DNA of 64,000 bases from the NCBI RefSeq assembly GCF_005889715.1, contig NZ_VCKW01000007.1:1-64000 (forward strand). The letters run 5' to 3'. The DNA is from Actinomadura soli (GTDB taxonomy: Bacteria; Actinomycetota; Actinomycetes; Streptosporangiales; Streptosporangiaceae). The notes beneath the pieces are model-generated. The model had not been told where the DNA came from. It made no database searches and saw nothing but the letters and a program-made list of their open reading frames with translations. Position numbers and translations under genes: made by a program. This document shows positions 26,264-35,240 of the stretch, piece by piece. Positions within the stretch are counted from its first letter, which is position 1, and each line of letters begins with the position of its first letter.

Positions 26264-26584
26264 CTAGGGCGATGTCTCCCGCTTGAGCCACTGCAAGTAC
26301 GCTGCCGACCCGCCGTCGATCCGCGTGTACGTCACCTCAGGGTTGTCCCAGGAATGGTGTTCGATCAGGTGCGCTTCCAACTCGGCATATCGGTCGCTCG
26401 TCGTGCGCAGGAAGACCTGCCACTCCTCGCCTGTACCCAGCTCCTCAAGGTACCGGAATGCCGCCCCAGCGGGCCCGACCACCTGGCCGGATGCTGCGAG
26501 TCTCGCACCGACCGCGGAGCGGATGAGCGACATGCCGGCCTCACGGTTTGCGGTGGTGGTAGAGACCTGCAAGTAGTCGGTCAT
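26264..26584 (-). CDS. cutA: CutA-type divalent-ion tolerance protein
   Basis: The 106-residue protein starts at ATG 26584 and covers the whole CutA1 fold: YLQVSTTTANREAGMSLIRS, ARLAASGQVVGPAG, LEELGTGEEWQVFLRTTSDR, LEAHLIEHHSWDNPEVTYTR, then a short helix ending AYLQWLKRE. The -HxWDNPEV- stretch corresponds to the conserved H.Y..PE(I/V) motif. CutA proteins form stable trimers with PII-like folds; a role in copper tolerance was proposed but is not settled. An upstream in-frame start at 26776 would add a low-complexity extension and is rejected. Confidence 0.88.
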   Translation of the reverse strand: MTDYLQVSTTTANREAGMSLIRSAVGARLAASGQVVGPAGAAFRYLEELGTGEEWQVFLRTTSDRYAELEAHLIEHHSWDNPEVTYTRIDGGSAAYLQWLKRETSP

Positions 26585-26628
26585 GCGCCAGACCATACCG
26601 ACCCACGTCCATGCCGGGGAGCCGGCGC

Positions 26629-26979
26629 CTACGGCGCCTTGACAGTGCTGGTGGTTGCGGTATCGCGTGTTCGGCGTTGTGCGCTCAGTACAGAGTCGAG
26701 CAGGCCGGGGAACAGTGCGTCGAGGTCCTCTCGGCGCAGCCGTACCAGCCGGGATCGGCCCTGCACGGTCGTCCACGTCACGCCGGCCTCGCGCAACACC
26801 CGGTAGTGGTGCGACAGCGTCGTCTGGTGCACGTCGATTTCGGCGCCGATCGCGTTGCAGAAGTCCTCGCCCATCCGGTCGAGCCGCAGGACGAGGTCCA
26901 GCCGCACCGGATCGGCCAAAGCCCGCAGCACCTCCACCAGCCGGATGGCCTCGGTCGTCGGCTGTGACACCTTACGCAT
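26629..26979 (-). CDS. ArsR-family transcriptional regulator
   Basis: The 116-residue winged-helix protein has TTEAIRLVEVLRALADPVRL, the helix-turn-helix EIDVHQTTLSHHYRVLREAG, then WTTVQGRSRLVRLRREDLDA for the wing. I choose ATG 26979, with a G-rich site upstream; an ATG at 27036 would place the start inside a palindrome. It lacks the classic ELCVC metal motif; one Cys lies in MGEDFCNAIG. It is divergent from an MFS efflux gene and probably represses it and itself through the palindrome at 27021-27044. Confidence 0.88.
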   Translation of the reverse strand: MRKVSQPTTEAIRLVEVLRALADPVRLDLVLRLDRMGEDFCNAIGAEIDVHQTTLSHHYRVLREAGVTWTTVQGRSRLVRLRREDLDALFPGLLDSVLSAQRRTRDTATTSTVKAP

Positions 26980-27020
26980 CGCCGCCCCCGTGTTCCGCAC
27001 ACCCGCCACGCTATCAACCC

Positions 27021-27044
27021 ATGGATACATGGACAAGCATCCAT
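27021..27044. promoter_or_regulatory. Inverted repeat, candidate ArsR operator
   Basis: ATGGATACATG (27021-27031) and CAAGCATCCAT (27034-27044) form an 11-bp inverted repeat with 9 matches and a 2-bp centre. It lies in the 125-bp space between the divergent ArsR and MFS genes, where an ArsR dimer would be expected to bind. Confidence 0.6.
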
Positions 27045-27104
27045 ATGTTGCCTAGGGTTTCCCCTCGGTACTTCTGAGGTCCTCTGGAAAGGCGGCACCA
27101 CCCG

Positions 27105-28288
27105 GTGTTGAAGCGACTTCTTCCGCTGGCCCTGGCGACCTTCGCCGTCGGCACCGACAGCTACGTCATCGCGGGCCTGCTCCCGGCCATCGCCACCGAC
27201 CTGCAGGTCTCCACTCCCGCCGCCGGGCAGCTGGTGACGGTGTTCGCCCTGGTGATGGCCGTGTCGGCGCCTGTCATGGGCGCGCTCACCAGTGGACTGG
27301 ACAGACGGTCCGCGCTGCTGATCGCGTTGAGCGTCTTCGTGGCCGGCAACGCATTCACCGCCCTGGGCACCGGCTACGAGGTGATGATCGCCCGCGTCGT
27401 CACCGCAGTCGGCGCCGGGATGATCAACTCTGTCGCCTCCAGCGCTGCGGGGGCCATTGCGCCACCGGCACGCCGAGGCAGGGCACTGGCCTTCGTGCTC
27501 GGCGGGCTCACCTTGGCGACGGCGTTGGGCCTGCCTCTGGGCATGCTGATCGGCCGTACCGACTGGCGCATCACCCTGTGGGCCGTCGCCGGGGTCGGCC
27601 TCGTCGCCATCATCTGGATCGCCGCTGGCCTTCCGAAGGTGACACTTCCCGCCGCCTCACTGGGCGACCGGCTGCGCCCACTCAAACAAGGCCGGGTCCT
27701 CGCGCTGCTGGCCGTCACCACGCTGGTCTTCCTCGGCACCTACACCTCTACACCTACATCGGCCCGGCCCTGGAGGATGCGACCGGCGGCTCCCAATCGC
27801 TGTTCACCGTCATCCTGCTGGCCTGGGGAATCGGCATCCTGGCCGGAAACATCATCGCCGGACGGCTGGTCGACCGGCACGATCCCGCGCGGGTGTTGAC
27901 CGGGCCTCTCATCATCGCCGCCGTCGCCCTCGCCCTCACTTCGGTGGCGACCACCACGCTCGTGTCCACCCCGGCGTGGGCCGCAGTCTGGGGCGCGGCC
28001 CTGGGCGTCGTCGTCGTGCCCCAACAGCACCGACTCATCGCCCTCAGCCCGGCTGCGGCACCGATTCTGCTCGGCCTCAACTCCTCGGCCATCTACGTCG
28101 GAATGGCCCTCGGCGGCGCCCTGGGTGGACTGGCACAGGAGTGGCTCGCCATCGCGCCCGCCGCAATGGGGCCGCCAGCCGCCGGTGTCACGACCCTGGC
28201 GCTGCTCTACCACCTGACAACCGCACGCCGCCGTGCGCCCGCAGCACCTCAGCCGACCCCCTCCACCCCGGAGAAGGCCGAAACGTGA
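27105..28288 (+). pseudogene. MFS efflux transporter (DHA1 type) with one frameshift
   Basis: From GTG 27105 the frame encodes the first half of a 12-TM drug/sugar efflux MFS protein: TFAVGTDSYVIAGLLPAIA, the SGLDRRSALLIAL loop corresponding to motif A (D-R-R), and TAVGAGMINSVASSAAGAIA. Near 27750, in a CTACACCT repeat, the frame must step back by one base: the sequence as given turns into Ser/Arg/Trp noise, while the neighbouring frame continues YTYIGPALEDATGG and runs to TGA 28286-28288. A single-base deletion, a real mutation or a sequencing error, therefore inactivates it. It is divergent from an ArsR regulator. Confidence 0.82.
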
Positions 28289-28529
28289 GGCCCCTGCCGG
28301 GCCCCGCCACGAGCTCCGGAGTCGTTGCCGGTTCCGGGGCTCCCCGGCCTGGTGGTGCAAGTCACGGGGTGAGGCCGAGTTGGCACAGTTCCGCCGGGCG
28401 TAGCGGCCGCCAGCCGGATCCATCGAGTTCGGCAAGTTCGCCTTCCTTCGCAATCCCGATCCTTCCAGGCCAGAGGCACTTTTCTCATGTCAGCAGACAC
28501 ACTCCGCCCGCCCCAGGCGAAGCCCGAGG
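28289..28529. other. Convergent intergenic region
   Basis: The 240 bp separate the MFS gene from the end of the minus-strand catabolic operon. GCCCCG near 28305 and CGGGGC near 28336 could pair as a loose stem, which might help end both transcripts, but no clean terminator hairpin is visible. Confidence 0.3.
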
Positions 28530-29438
28530 TTAGATGACGCGGTGGAGGAGTTCGTCGCCGCGGGCGAGGCGGTGGCAGTTCCGCGCGGCCACTTCGAAGT
28601 ACCGAGCCCAGGTCTCACCGGTCAGCCAGGCGACGTGCGGCATCACGACGACGTTGCCGAGGGCGAGGAGCGGGTTGTCCGGTTCCACCGGTTCTTCCTC
28701 GAAGACGTCCAGCCCGGCGCCGCCCAGGTGCCCAGACGCCAGGGCGTCCATGAGGGCGGCCTCGTCGATCACCGCGCCGCGCGCCGTGTTCACCACGATC
28801 GCGTCCGGCGGCAGCAGGGCCAGCTTGTCCGCGTCCAGGAGATGGCGGGTTCGGCCGGTGAGCGGGACGTGCACCGACACGATGTCGCTCGCCCGCAGCA
28901 GGTCGTCCAGCTCCCTCCAGGAAGGGTCGTCGCGGCGCGGCCGGCGCGATGTGTAGACGACGTTCGCGCCGATCGCCTCCAGCATCCCGCGCAGCAGCCC
29001 CGCGATCTCCCCGCCGCCGAGCAGCCCGACCGTCCGGCCACCCAGCTCGCCGCCCACCAGCGCACGGTCGGCGTGCCAGCCCTCGCCGCGCCGCATCCGT
29101 GCGTCGAACGCCACGAGGCGGCGCAGCACCGCCAGCATCAGCAGCAGGCTCGTCTCCGCCACGGCCTGCGCGTTGCGGCCCGGCATGTTCGCCACCCGGA
29201 TCCCGCGCTCGGCGGCGGCGTCCAGGTCGATGGTGTTCACCCCGGTGCCGAGCTTCTGGATCAACTTCAGCTTCGGGGCCCGTTCCATGTCTGCGGCGGT
29301 GAGGGGACGCAACACGTGCCAGATGACCTCGGTGTCGGGCAGCAGCGCGGCAAAGCGCTCGTCGTCCCGCTCCGAGCAGCTCACGATGTCCAGGCCCGGT
29401 TCGGCATGGTCCATGTCGTAGTGCAGCAGTACCCGCAT
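28530..29438 (-). CDS. D-2-hydroxyacid dehydrogenase (NAD-dependent)
   Basis: The 302-residue protein has the two-domain 2-hydroxyacid dehydrogenase fold. It shows KLIQKLGTGVNTIDLDAA, the helix NAQAVAETSLLLMLAVLRR, the Rossmann motif TVGLLGGGEIAGLLRGMLEA, catalytic Arg in VVNTARGAVIDE, Glu in GLDVFEEEPVEPDNPLL and His in VMPHVAWLTGE. The usual GxGxxG is GGGEIA, a minor variant. It interconverts a 2-oxo and a D-2-hydroxy acid with NAD(P). It has its own GGAGGG site after a 405-bp gap, so it may be an operon extension rather than strictly co-transcribed. Confidence 0.9.
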   Translation of the reverse strand: MRVLLHYDMDHAEPGLDIVSCSERDDERFAALLPDTEVIWHVLRPLTAADMERAPKLKLIQKLGTGVNTIDLDAAAERGIRVANMPGRNAQAVAETSLLLMLAVLRRLVAFDARMRRGEGWHADRALVGGELGGRTVGLLGGGEIAGLLRGMLEAIGANVVYTSRRPRRDDPSWRELDDLLRASDIVSVHVPLTGRTRHLLDADKLALLPPDAIVVNTARGAVIDEAALMDALASGHLGGAGLDVFEEEPVEPDNPLLALGNVVVMPHVAWLTGETWARYFEVAARNCHRLARGDELLHRVI

Positions 29439-29843
29439 CCGGATTCCCTCCGCTCAGCGCCGGTTCATGACTCGTGGATCCGGGCGCGCCGCCTGGGTGT
29501 TCCGCGGGGCCGTCCCGCCCTCCGCCCAACGGCGGCCGAACCGCCCCCGGGCCGCTGGGACCGCCCTGTGTGCTGCCGTCGTCTTCGCATCCTGCGGCAC
29601 GCGCGCCGATCGAGCGTCCAACTCAGCCTTCCGCGCGGTGACAGCGGCGTCGCCGACCGGACCGACGGGAGTGTCAGAGGACCGTACCTCGGACGGCCGG
29701 AGGTCCGCCGCCCCCCAGACCGGCGGCTCCGCCAGCTTGGGTGGCATGGCTGCGCCGGGAGAAAACACCGTGAGGCGGGGCTTCCAGCACGATCTGCGCC
29801 GCAGACCTGCCTGCCGGCAGGCTACTGGAACAGGGTCGAAGGG
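29439..29843. other. 405-bp gap inside the operon, no supported gene
   Basis: A plus-strand frame from about 29467 begins with a basic segment and a hydrophobic TALCAAVVFASC stretch that mimics a lipoprotein signal. The remainder is Ser/Pro/Arg-rich and has no homologous look, so I do not call it. No terminator or promoter was recognised for the flanking minus-strand genes. Confidence 0.35.
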
Positions 29844-31169
29844 TCAGCAGCCGGCGCTGACCCGCAGCAGGCCGCCGGTGCCGACCGCGTTCTCGTCTCT
29901 ACCGGCACGGGCGGACGACGGCAGGGCGTCCGGGCCGTCCAACTCGTCCACGAAGAACTGATGGCCGGGGATCAGCTTGCCTAGTTCCCGCCGGGTGAAG
30001 CACCGGCCGGCGAGGAAGGTGTACCGCGTGCGTCCCAGATCGAGCAGGTCGCGGTCGGGGGCGCCCTCGACGAGGACCAGGTCGGCTCGGGTGCCCGGGG
30101 TCAGGGTTCCGACGCCCGCTCCCTGGCGCACGATCTGCGCGCCGTTCCGCGTCGCGGCAGCCAGGGCGGCGGCGCGTGAGGCACCGCCGTACTTGTGCAG
30201 CAACCAGGCCTCCTGCGCGACGGTGCCGAGCGTGTCGGTCCCGGTGCCGATCAGCACGCCCGCGTCCACGGCGTTGCCGATCGTCCTCTGGTGGACGTTC
30301 CATAGCGCCGCGTAACGCGGCTGCCAGGACCGTCCCCAGAACTCGCGGCTGTTCTCGAAGAACCCCGACAGCGTCGGAGTGAGAGCGATGCCCCGTTCGG
30401 CCATGGCGGACGCATGGTCGGCCGAAAGGTAGATCCCGTGCTCGATCGTGTCGACGCCGGCCTCGATGCACCGCTCAAGGGCCCGCGACCCGTTCGCGTG
30501 GGCGGCGATGGGCAGGCCGCACTCGTGCGCGGTCTCCACCGCCACCTGGACGGCCTTCGCGGAGAACCAGGGCACCGTCAGCTCGTCGCCGGGCGGGTGC
30601 GGAAGGTCCTCGTTGCTGGCGATGATCTTGATGAGGTCGGCGCCCTCGTGGGCCTGCCGGCGGATGGTCTCCACCAGGCCGTCCAGCGTCGCGACACTCT
30701 CGGCGACGAAGTATGCGTGGCCGTATGACATCCCGATCGCGGCGCCCGAGACGGTCGCCCGGGGGCCGACCATGACCCCGTCGCGAATCGCGTCGCGGAC
30801 GTGCAACCGGGAGTCGTCGTTGTGGCCGAGGTCCCGGACACTGGTGACGCCCTCGCGGAGAAGGTTGAAGGCGGTCCGCGTGGACTTGAGGGCGTCCAGC
30901 GCCACGGGCCCGAGGATGTTCGGCCCGACCGGACCGCCGAGACGCCGGTAGTGAAAGTGCATGTGCGCGTTCACCAGGCCAGGGAGAACGGTGAGGCCGG
31001 TGCCGTCGATCACTTCGGCCGCATGTGCCGGCACCATCCCGTCGTCCATCGGCCCGAACGCATCTGTCTTCCCGCCGCGGACGGCCAGATATCCCCGGTC
31101 GATGACCGTGTTGTCGGCGTCGCAGGCGACGATTCTGACGTCCTTGATGAGCACATCGATCGAACTCAT
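29844..31169 (-). CDS. Metal-dependent amidohydrolase (imidazolonepropionase/prolidase-like)
   Basis: The 441-residue protein begins at ATG 31169, about 8 bases after a GGAG site; TTG 31181 and ATG 31175 are alternatives. Metal-site motifs are complete: PGLVNAHMHFHYRR with H-x-H, a Lys candidate for carboxylation in GADLIKIIASNED, His in LPIAAHANG, His in DTIEHGIYLS, Asp in LIGTGTDTLG. The end LTPGTRADLVLVEG is the usual small domain. The arrangement resembles the amidohydrolase group that includes prolidases and imidazolonepropionase-like enzymes. Its substrate is unknown. It lies 22 bp after the SDR gene. Confidence 0.9.
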   Translation of the reverse strand: MSSIDVLIKDVRIVACDADNTVIDRGYLAVRGGKTDAFGPMDDGMVPAHAAEVIDGTGLTVLPGLVNAHMHFHYRRLGGPVGPNILGPVALDALKSTRTAFNLLREGVTSVRDLGHNDDSRLHVRDAIRDGVMVGPRATVSGAAIGMSYGHAYFVAESVATLDGLVETIRRQAHEGADLIKIIASNEDLPHPPGDELTVPWFSAKAVQVAVETAHECGLPIAAHANGSRALERCIEAGVDTIEHGIYLSADHASAMAERGIALTPTLSGFFENSREFWGRSWQPRYAALWNVHQRTIGNAVDAGVLIGTGTDTLGTVAQEAWLLHKYGGASRAAALAAATRNGAQIVRQGAGVGTLTPGTRADLVLVEGAPDRDLLDLGRTRYTFLAGRCFTRRELGKLIPGHQFFVDELDGPDALPSSARAGRDENAVGTGGLLRVSAGC

Positions 31170-31191
31170 GGGCATCTCCAATTCCTTACGG

Positions 31192-31968
31192 TCACGTCAT
31201 CGCCATCCAGCCGTTGTCGGCCACCAGCGCGGCGCCGTTGACGATCGCGGTGTCGTCGCTCACCAGGGCGAGCGCCGCCGCGGCAATCTCCTCGGGCTCG
31301 CAGAGGCGGCCCTGCCGGCCGGCGATCTCTTCCTCGACGTCGCCGGCGCCGTGGGCGACGAGCTCGTCGATCTCGCGCCGCCCGTGCGCGGTCCTGATGA
31401 ACCCGGGGCAGAGCGCGTTCGCGCGGATCCCGTGCGCGCGGTACTCGACGGCGATGGCCCGCGTGAGCTGCAGGACGGCGCCCTTGGTGACGCAGTAGGC
31501 GCTCTCATTGGGGGACGCGGTGAGACCCGAGATCGACGACGTGTTGAGGATCACTCCGTGGCCGGCCGCCATCATGTGGGGCAGCACCTCCCGGCACATC
31601 AGGAACATGCTAGTGACGTTGATCGCCAGGAGCCGGTTCCAGTCCTCCTCAGAGGTGTCGATCAGTCGCTCGACCAGCACCGTTCCCGCGTGGTTGAACA
31701 GGATGTCGACGCCTCCGAGCCGTTCGGCGGCGGTCGCGACGTACCGCCGCACATCGTCCGCCCGTGAGACGTCGGCCTCGATGAGGTGGGCCTGCCCGCC
31801 CGCCGACCCGATCTCGGCCTCAAGCGCCCGGCCGGCCGGCCCGTCCACGTCCGCGAACAGGACATGCGCGCCTTCGCGGGCGAAGCGGCGGACGCTCGCC
31901 GCCCCGGCTCCGCCGGCACCGCCTGTGACGAGCACGCGGCGCCCGGCCAGTCGGCCCATGCCCGTCAT
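31192..31968 (-). CDS. Short-chain dehydrogenase/reductase
   Basis: The 258-residue SDR has the nucleotide-binding VLVTGGAGGAGAA, an acidic Asp-Val-Asp after strand 2 (LFADVDGPAGRA) that predicts NAD preference, the strand-4 motif as FNHAG instead of NNAG, Ser in NTSSISGLTAS, the YCVTKGA Tyr-Lys pair and CPGFIRTAHG. ATG 31968 overlaps the preceding gene's stop (ATGA). A second SDR with an NADP-type motif sits in the other catabolic cluster. Confidence 0.9.
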   Translation of the reverse strand: MTGMGRLAGRRVLVTGGAGGAGAASVRRFAREGAHVLFADVDGPAGRALEAEIGSAGGQAHLIEADVSRADDVRRYVATAAERLGGVDILFNHAGTVLVERLIDTSEEDWNRLLAINVTSMFLMCREVLPHMMAAGHGVILNTSSISGLTASPNESAYCVTKGAVLQLTRAIAVEYRAHGIRANALCPGFIRTAHGRREIDELVAHGAGDVEEEIAGRQGRLCEPEEIAAAALALVSDDTAIVNGAALVADNGWMAMT

Positions 31969-32897
31969 CCGGACGCCGCGACGGGGAGCGACTGGCCGGC
32001 CTGTTCCGCGAAGAAGGGAAGCGCCTCGGTGACGTCCCGTTCGGCGTGCCCCTGGAGCACCATCAGCTCGTACAGGTGTATCGCCTGCTCGTTGAGCGAC
32101 AATGTCACGCGGTGTTCGTCACCGAGGTCGGCTGCAAGACGGTGGTCCTTCAACTGCAGTGCCACGCTGAATCCGGGATCGAGGTCCCCGCGAAGCAGGC
32201 GTGGCACCAGATAATCCGTCATGAAGTAGGACTTGGCGTCGGTATGCTGGAACACCTCCAGCAGGCGTTCGGGCGAGAGCCCGACGGCCGCGCCGAGCGC
32301 GAACGCCTCCGCCGTGACGAGCGTGTAGACGCCGGACATCATGTTGCTGATGAGTTTGATCGTGCTTCCGCTACCGGACGGGCCGATGTGGAGGTACACC
32401 TTGCCCAGTGCGTCCATGACCGGCTTGGCCTTCTCGAAGGCATCGGCGTCCCCGCCGACCATGAAGGTGATCGTTCGCGCGGCCGCACCCTCGACGCCCC
32501 CGTTCATCGGCGCGCCGCCGCTGACCGGCGTGTCGAGGTAGGCGACGCCGTGCTCGGCCGCTGCCGCGTACATCCGGCGGCTCGTGACGGGTGACACGGT
32601 GCTCAGATCCAGGACGACCGTCCCGGGGGCGGCGCCCGCCAGGATTCCGTCGTCGGCCAGGAACGCCTGTTCGACGGCCGGCGGGTTGGGCAGCGACACG
32701 ACGATGACTTCGCTCGCGGCGGCCAGGTCCCGAGCGCTGCGGGCCCCGGTCGCGCCATCGCGCGCGACCGCGTCGACGCGCGCCCGGTCGAGGTCGAACA
32801 CACTCACCTCCTCGGCGGCGTCGAGGAGGTGCCGGGCATAGATCCGGCCGATCGAGCCCAGCCCGACCTGCCCGATGCGCTGCTTCAGTTTCCGCAC
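31965..32897 (-). CDS. 3-hydroxyisobutyrate dehydrogenase-like oxidoreductase
   Basis: The 310-residue protein starts at GTG 32897 after a GAGG site. It has the beta-hydroxyacid-dehydrogenase order: Rossmann motif GQVGLGSIGRIYARHLL, LDLSTVSPVTSRRMY, the substrate motif YLDTPVSGGAPMNGGVEGA, TFMVGGDADAF, and the catalytic Lys in STIKLISNMMSGVYTLV. It oxidises a beta-hydroxy acid or reduces the corresponding semialdehyde. The usual GxxGxG at the N terminus is GLGSIG, intact. Confidence 0.9.
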   Translation of the reverse strand: MRKLKQRIGQVGLGSIGRIYARHLLDAAEEVSVFDLDRARVDAVARDGATGARSARDLAAASEVIVVSLPNPPAVEQAFLADDGILAGAAPGTVVLDLSTVSPVTSRRMYAAAAEHGVAYLDTPVSGGAPMNGGVEGAAARTITFMVGGDADAFEKAKPVMDALGKVYLHIGPSGSGSTIKLISNMMSGVYTLVTAEAFALGAAVGLSPERLLEVFQHTDAKSYFMTDYLVPRLLRGDLDPGFSVALQLKDHRLAADLGDEHRVTLSLNEQAIHLYELMVLQGHAERDVTEALPFFAEQAGQSLPVAASG

Positions 32898-32926
32898 GGA
32901 GATCCTCTTTCCGGTTGACCGTGCCC

Positions 32927-34357
32927 TCAGAAGAGAGCAGGGAATTCCAGTCGTTCCTCGAACCGCCGCGCCGCCCAGAGAACCTCGGGGTCCAGGCCCG
33001 GCCGGCCGACGAGCAGGAGCCCGATCGGCACCCCATCGCGGTCCAGGCCGCAGGGAATACTGACGCTGGGAGGGCCGCCATTGGCCCACCCGACGTGCGG
33101 GCACGCCCCGGACGTCCACCCGTAGGCGAGCTCTTCGATCACGGCGCATTCGTCGTGCCAGGGCAGCTCGGCGTCGAAGGACGGGTAGTAATTGCAGGCG
33201 AGTACCAGCAGGTCATAGCGTTCGAACGTGGACGTGAGGCGGCGGCCGAACCGCTCTGTGAGCTCGCGGACCACCCTGTCGGCCTGGTCCGCGGATCCGG
33301 CCGAGGCGCGCGCCCGCGCGACCGTCTCCCGTACCACCGGGTGCAGGCGTTCGGCGAACTCCGGCGGCCTGCCGTCCAGCGACCGGCCGATCCGCGCGAA
33401 GGCCGCGGCGACGGCAGCCTCCCACATCGGGCCTTCGAAGATCGGCTCTGGGATCTCCTCGATGCGGACCGTCCCGCTCAGCCGGTCGAGTGCAGCCTCG
33501 ACCGCCGCCCGCACGACGGGATGGACGTCGCCGACGCCCGGGTCGGCGCTCGCGTTCGGCAGGTACCCGACGCGCAGGTCGCCGAGCGACTCCCAGCGCG
33601 GGGCTCCGGCCGGCCCGGCGACCTCGTCGAACACGAAGATGTGGTCGTCGACGTCCCGGCTGATGAACCCCCGCATACCGCTGGACCGGGGAACATCGCC
33701 GGGCGGATGGCCGAACGGCCCGGACTGCGCGGTGGCCTTCAGCGCGACGCACCCGCAGCCGCCCGCGGGCGACCGCAGCGACCCGCCGCCGTCGGTGCCC
33801 AGGTGGACGGGGCCGAGGTGCGCGGCGGCCGCCGCCGCGCCGCCGGAGGTAGAACCGCCCGTGCTCTTGGCCAGGTTCCACGGGTTGCGCACCGGCCCGT
33901 ACAGGGCGCTGAAGCTCCCTGAGAACAGGCCGGTCTCCACCATCGTCGACTTGGCGAACAGGACGGCGCCGCGGTCGAGGAACGCACCGACCAGCGGATC
34001 CCGCTTCGCCGGAAAGCGCGTGAACAGATTCGTCCGGGATCCCAGGTACGTCGGCGCGCCCGGCACGTCCATGTTGTCCTTGACGGTGATCGGCAGCCCG
34101 TCGAGGCGGCTGAGGGGCGTGCCGCGCAGCCAGCGACGTTCCGACGCGGCGGCGGCCGTCCACGCGGACTCGTCGAAGCGCCAGTACAGCGCCGATAGAT
34201 AAGGATCGACCCGCTCGGCGCGGGCGAGCACTGCCTCCAGCACCTCGACGGGCGACAACTCCCCCGCCGCGTACGCGGCGCGGATCTCACAGGCGGACAT
34301 CCGGCAGATCGGGTCGGGTGGAATCGCCAGCCGTCTCGGCTCGTTCGCCACGGTCAC
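32927..34357 (-). CDS. Amidase (amidase-signature family)
   Basis: This amidase-signature enzyme of 476 residues has the catalytic Lys in LPITVKDNMDVPGAP, the Ser-rich stretch STGGSTSGGAAAAAA and the nucleophile Ser in GTDGGGSLRSPAGGCGC. I choose GTG 34357, which follows AGGAAGG; homologues begin near here. CGLDRDGVPIGLLLVGRPG near the C terminus is the usual small beta element. It lies 29 bp after the beta-hydroxyacid dehydrogenase gene and 95 bp before the VOC gene. It differs clearly from the amidase at 15881-17332, so it is not a recent duplicate. Confidence 0.9.
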   Translation of the reverse strand: MTVANEPRRLAIPPDPICRMSACEIRAAYAAGELSPVEVLEAVLARAERVDPYLSALYWRFDESAWTAAAASERRWLRGTPLSRLDGLPITVKDNMDVPGAPTYLGSRTNLFTRFPAKRDPLVGAFLDRGAVLFAKSTMVETGLFSGSFSALYGPVRNPWNLAKSTGGSTSGGAAAAAAHLGPVHLGTDGGGSLRSPAGGCGCVALKATAQSGPFGHPPGDVPRSSGMRGFISRDVDDHIFVFDEVAGPAGAPRWESLGDLRVGYLPNASADPGVGDVHPVVRAAVEAALDRLSGTVRIEEIPEPIFEGPMWEAAVAAAFARIGRSLDGRPPEFAERLHPVVRETVARARASAGSADQADRVVRELTERFGRRLTSTFERYDLLVLACNYYPSFDAELPWHDECAVIEELAYGWTSGACPHVGWANGGPPSVSIPCGLDRDGVPIGLLLVGRPGLDPEVLWAARRFEERLEFPALF

Positions 34358-34451
34358 GGCTTCCTTCCTGTCATCCGGTTGTCGCCGTCGGCCGGCGGAG
34401 CGACGCCGCCCGGCCGCCGGATTCGCGCTTGCCCGCAGATCCGGGGCCGGC

Positions 34452-35240
34452 TCATCCGGCCCACCGGTCGAGACGCAGGGAGAACGGCCTGCCGACCGCG
34501 GGGCCGGCGGTGAAGGATTCGTTCCCGGACAGGCGTACCGCGCAGACGCCGGCCCCATGCGAGGCCAGCGCCTCGGCCGCGCCCGCGCCGGACGACGGCC
34601 CGCCGAGCCGCAACTCCACGCCGCCGAGGCCGATCACGCCGCGGTCCTCCTCGCCATGCGCGACCGCCTCGAATCCGAGCGCGCGGTAGTGCCGCATGTG
34701 CGGCTCCACCCGCGGCACGAGGACGTCGAGGGCGGTGATGTCCGTGGCGCCGTTCGGGTGGTCGCCGGGCACGGCCGCCGGCAGGGGGGCGTCACCCCAG
34801 TCGATGAACGAGGGAAAGCCCCGCCGCCACGGACCGGCGCCCGGCTGCAGCACCGAGAAGGCCACGGCCCGGCCCGCCGGATCGTCGCGGGACAGCCGGT
34901 CCGGCCCACCCATGGCGATACCGGCGGAATCCAGCCGCGCGCGGACGTCCTCCAGGTCTCCGGCGCGCAGCACGAAGATCAGGGGAATCTCGTCATAGGC
35001 GTCCACGAGTTCCACGAACCGGGCGCCTTCGTTGAGGCGCCGTCTCGCCGCGACCGCGTCGCGCACGCCGATCAGCTCGATGTAGCGCCCGGCCCGGAAC
35101 GGGATGATCACGTTCTCCGTGCCGAGGGCGTGGTGCCGACCGCCCGCCCGAACGTCGAAACCAAGCCCCCGGTACCGCGCCGCAGCGGTGTCGAGGTCGG
35201 CGACGGCGATCATCAGGTGGTCGAACTCAGGTCTGCTCAT
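34452..35240 (-). CDS. VOC-family (glyoxalase-like) protein
   Basis: The 262-residue protein has two related halves of the vicinal-oxygen-chelate fold. The first opens EFDHLMIAVADLDTAAARYR with RGLGFDVRAGGRHHALGTEN and IELIGV; the second opens ITALDVLVPRVEPHMRHYRA. The candidate metal ligands are His in the first strand, the HHALGT pair and Glu in the strand RYIELIG. It resembles glyoxalase-like-domain proteins (Glyoxalase_3). In the operon it may open or isomerise a ring or act as a dioxygenase/hydrolase, but the chemistry cannot be assigned. It overlaps the hydrolase gene by 14 bases. Confidence 0.8.
   Translation of the reverse strand: MSRPEFDHLMIAVADLDTAAARYRGLGFDVRAGGRHHALGTENVIIPFRAGRYIELIGVRDAVAARRRLNEGARFVELVDAYDEIPLIFVLRAGDLEDVRARLDSAGIAMGGPDRLSRDDPAGRAVAFSVLQPGAGPWRRGFPSFIDWGDAPLPAAVPGDHPNGATDITALDVLVPRVEPHMRHYRALGFEAVAHGEEDRGVIGLGGVELRLGGPSSGAGAAEALASHGAGVCAVRLSGNESFTAGPAVGRPFSLRLDRWAG

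Noticed and set aside
29467-29961. Plus-strand frame with a lipoprotein-like start
   Set aside because: After the signal-like stretch the sequence is low-complexity and overlaps the end of the amidohydrolase gene; judged a chance frame.
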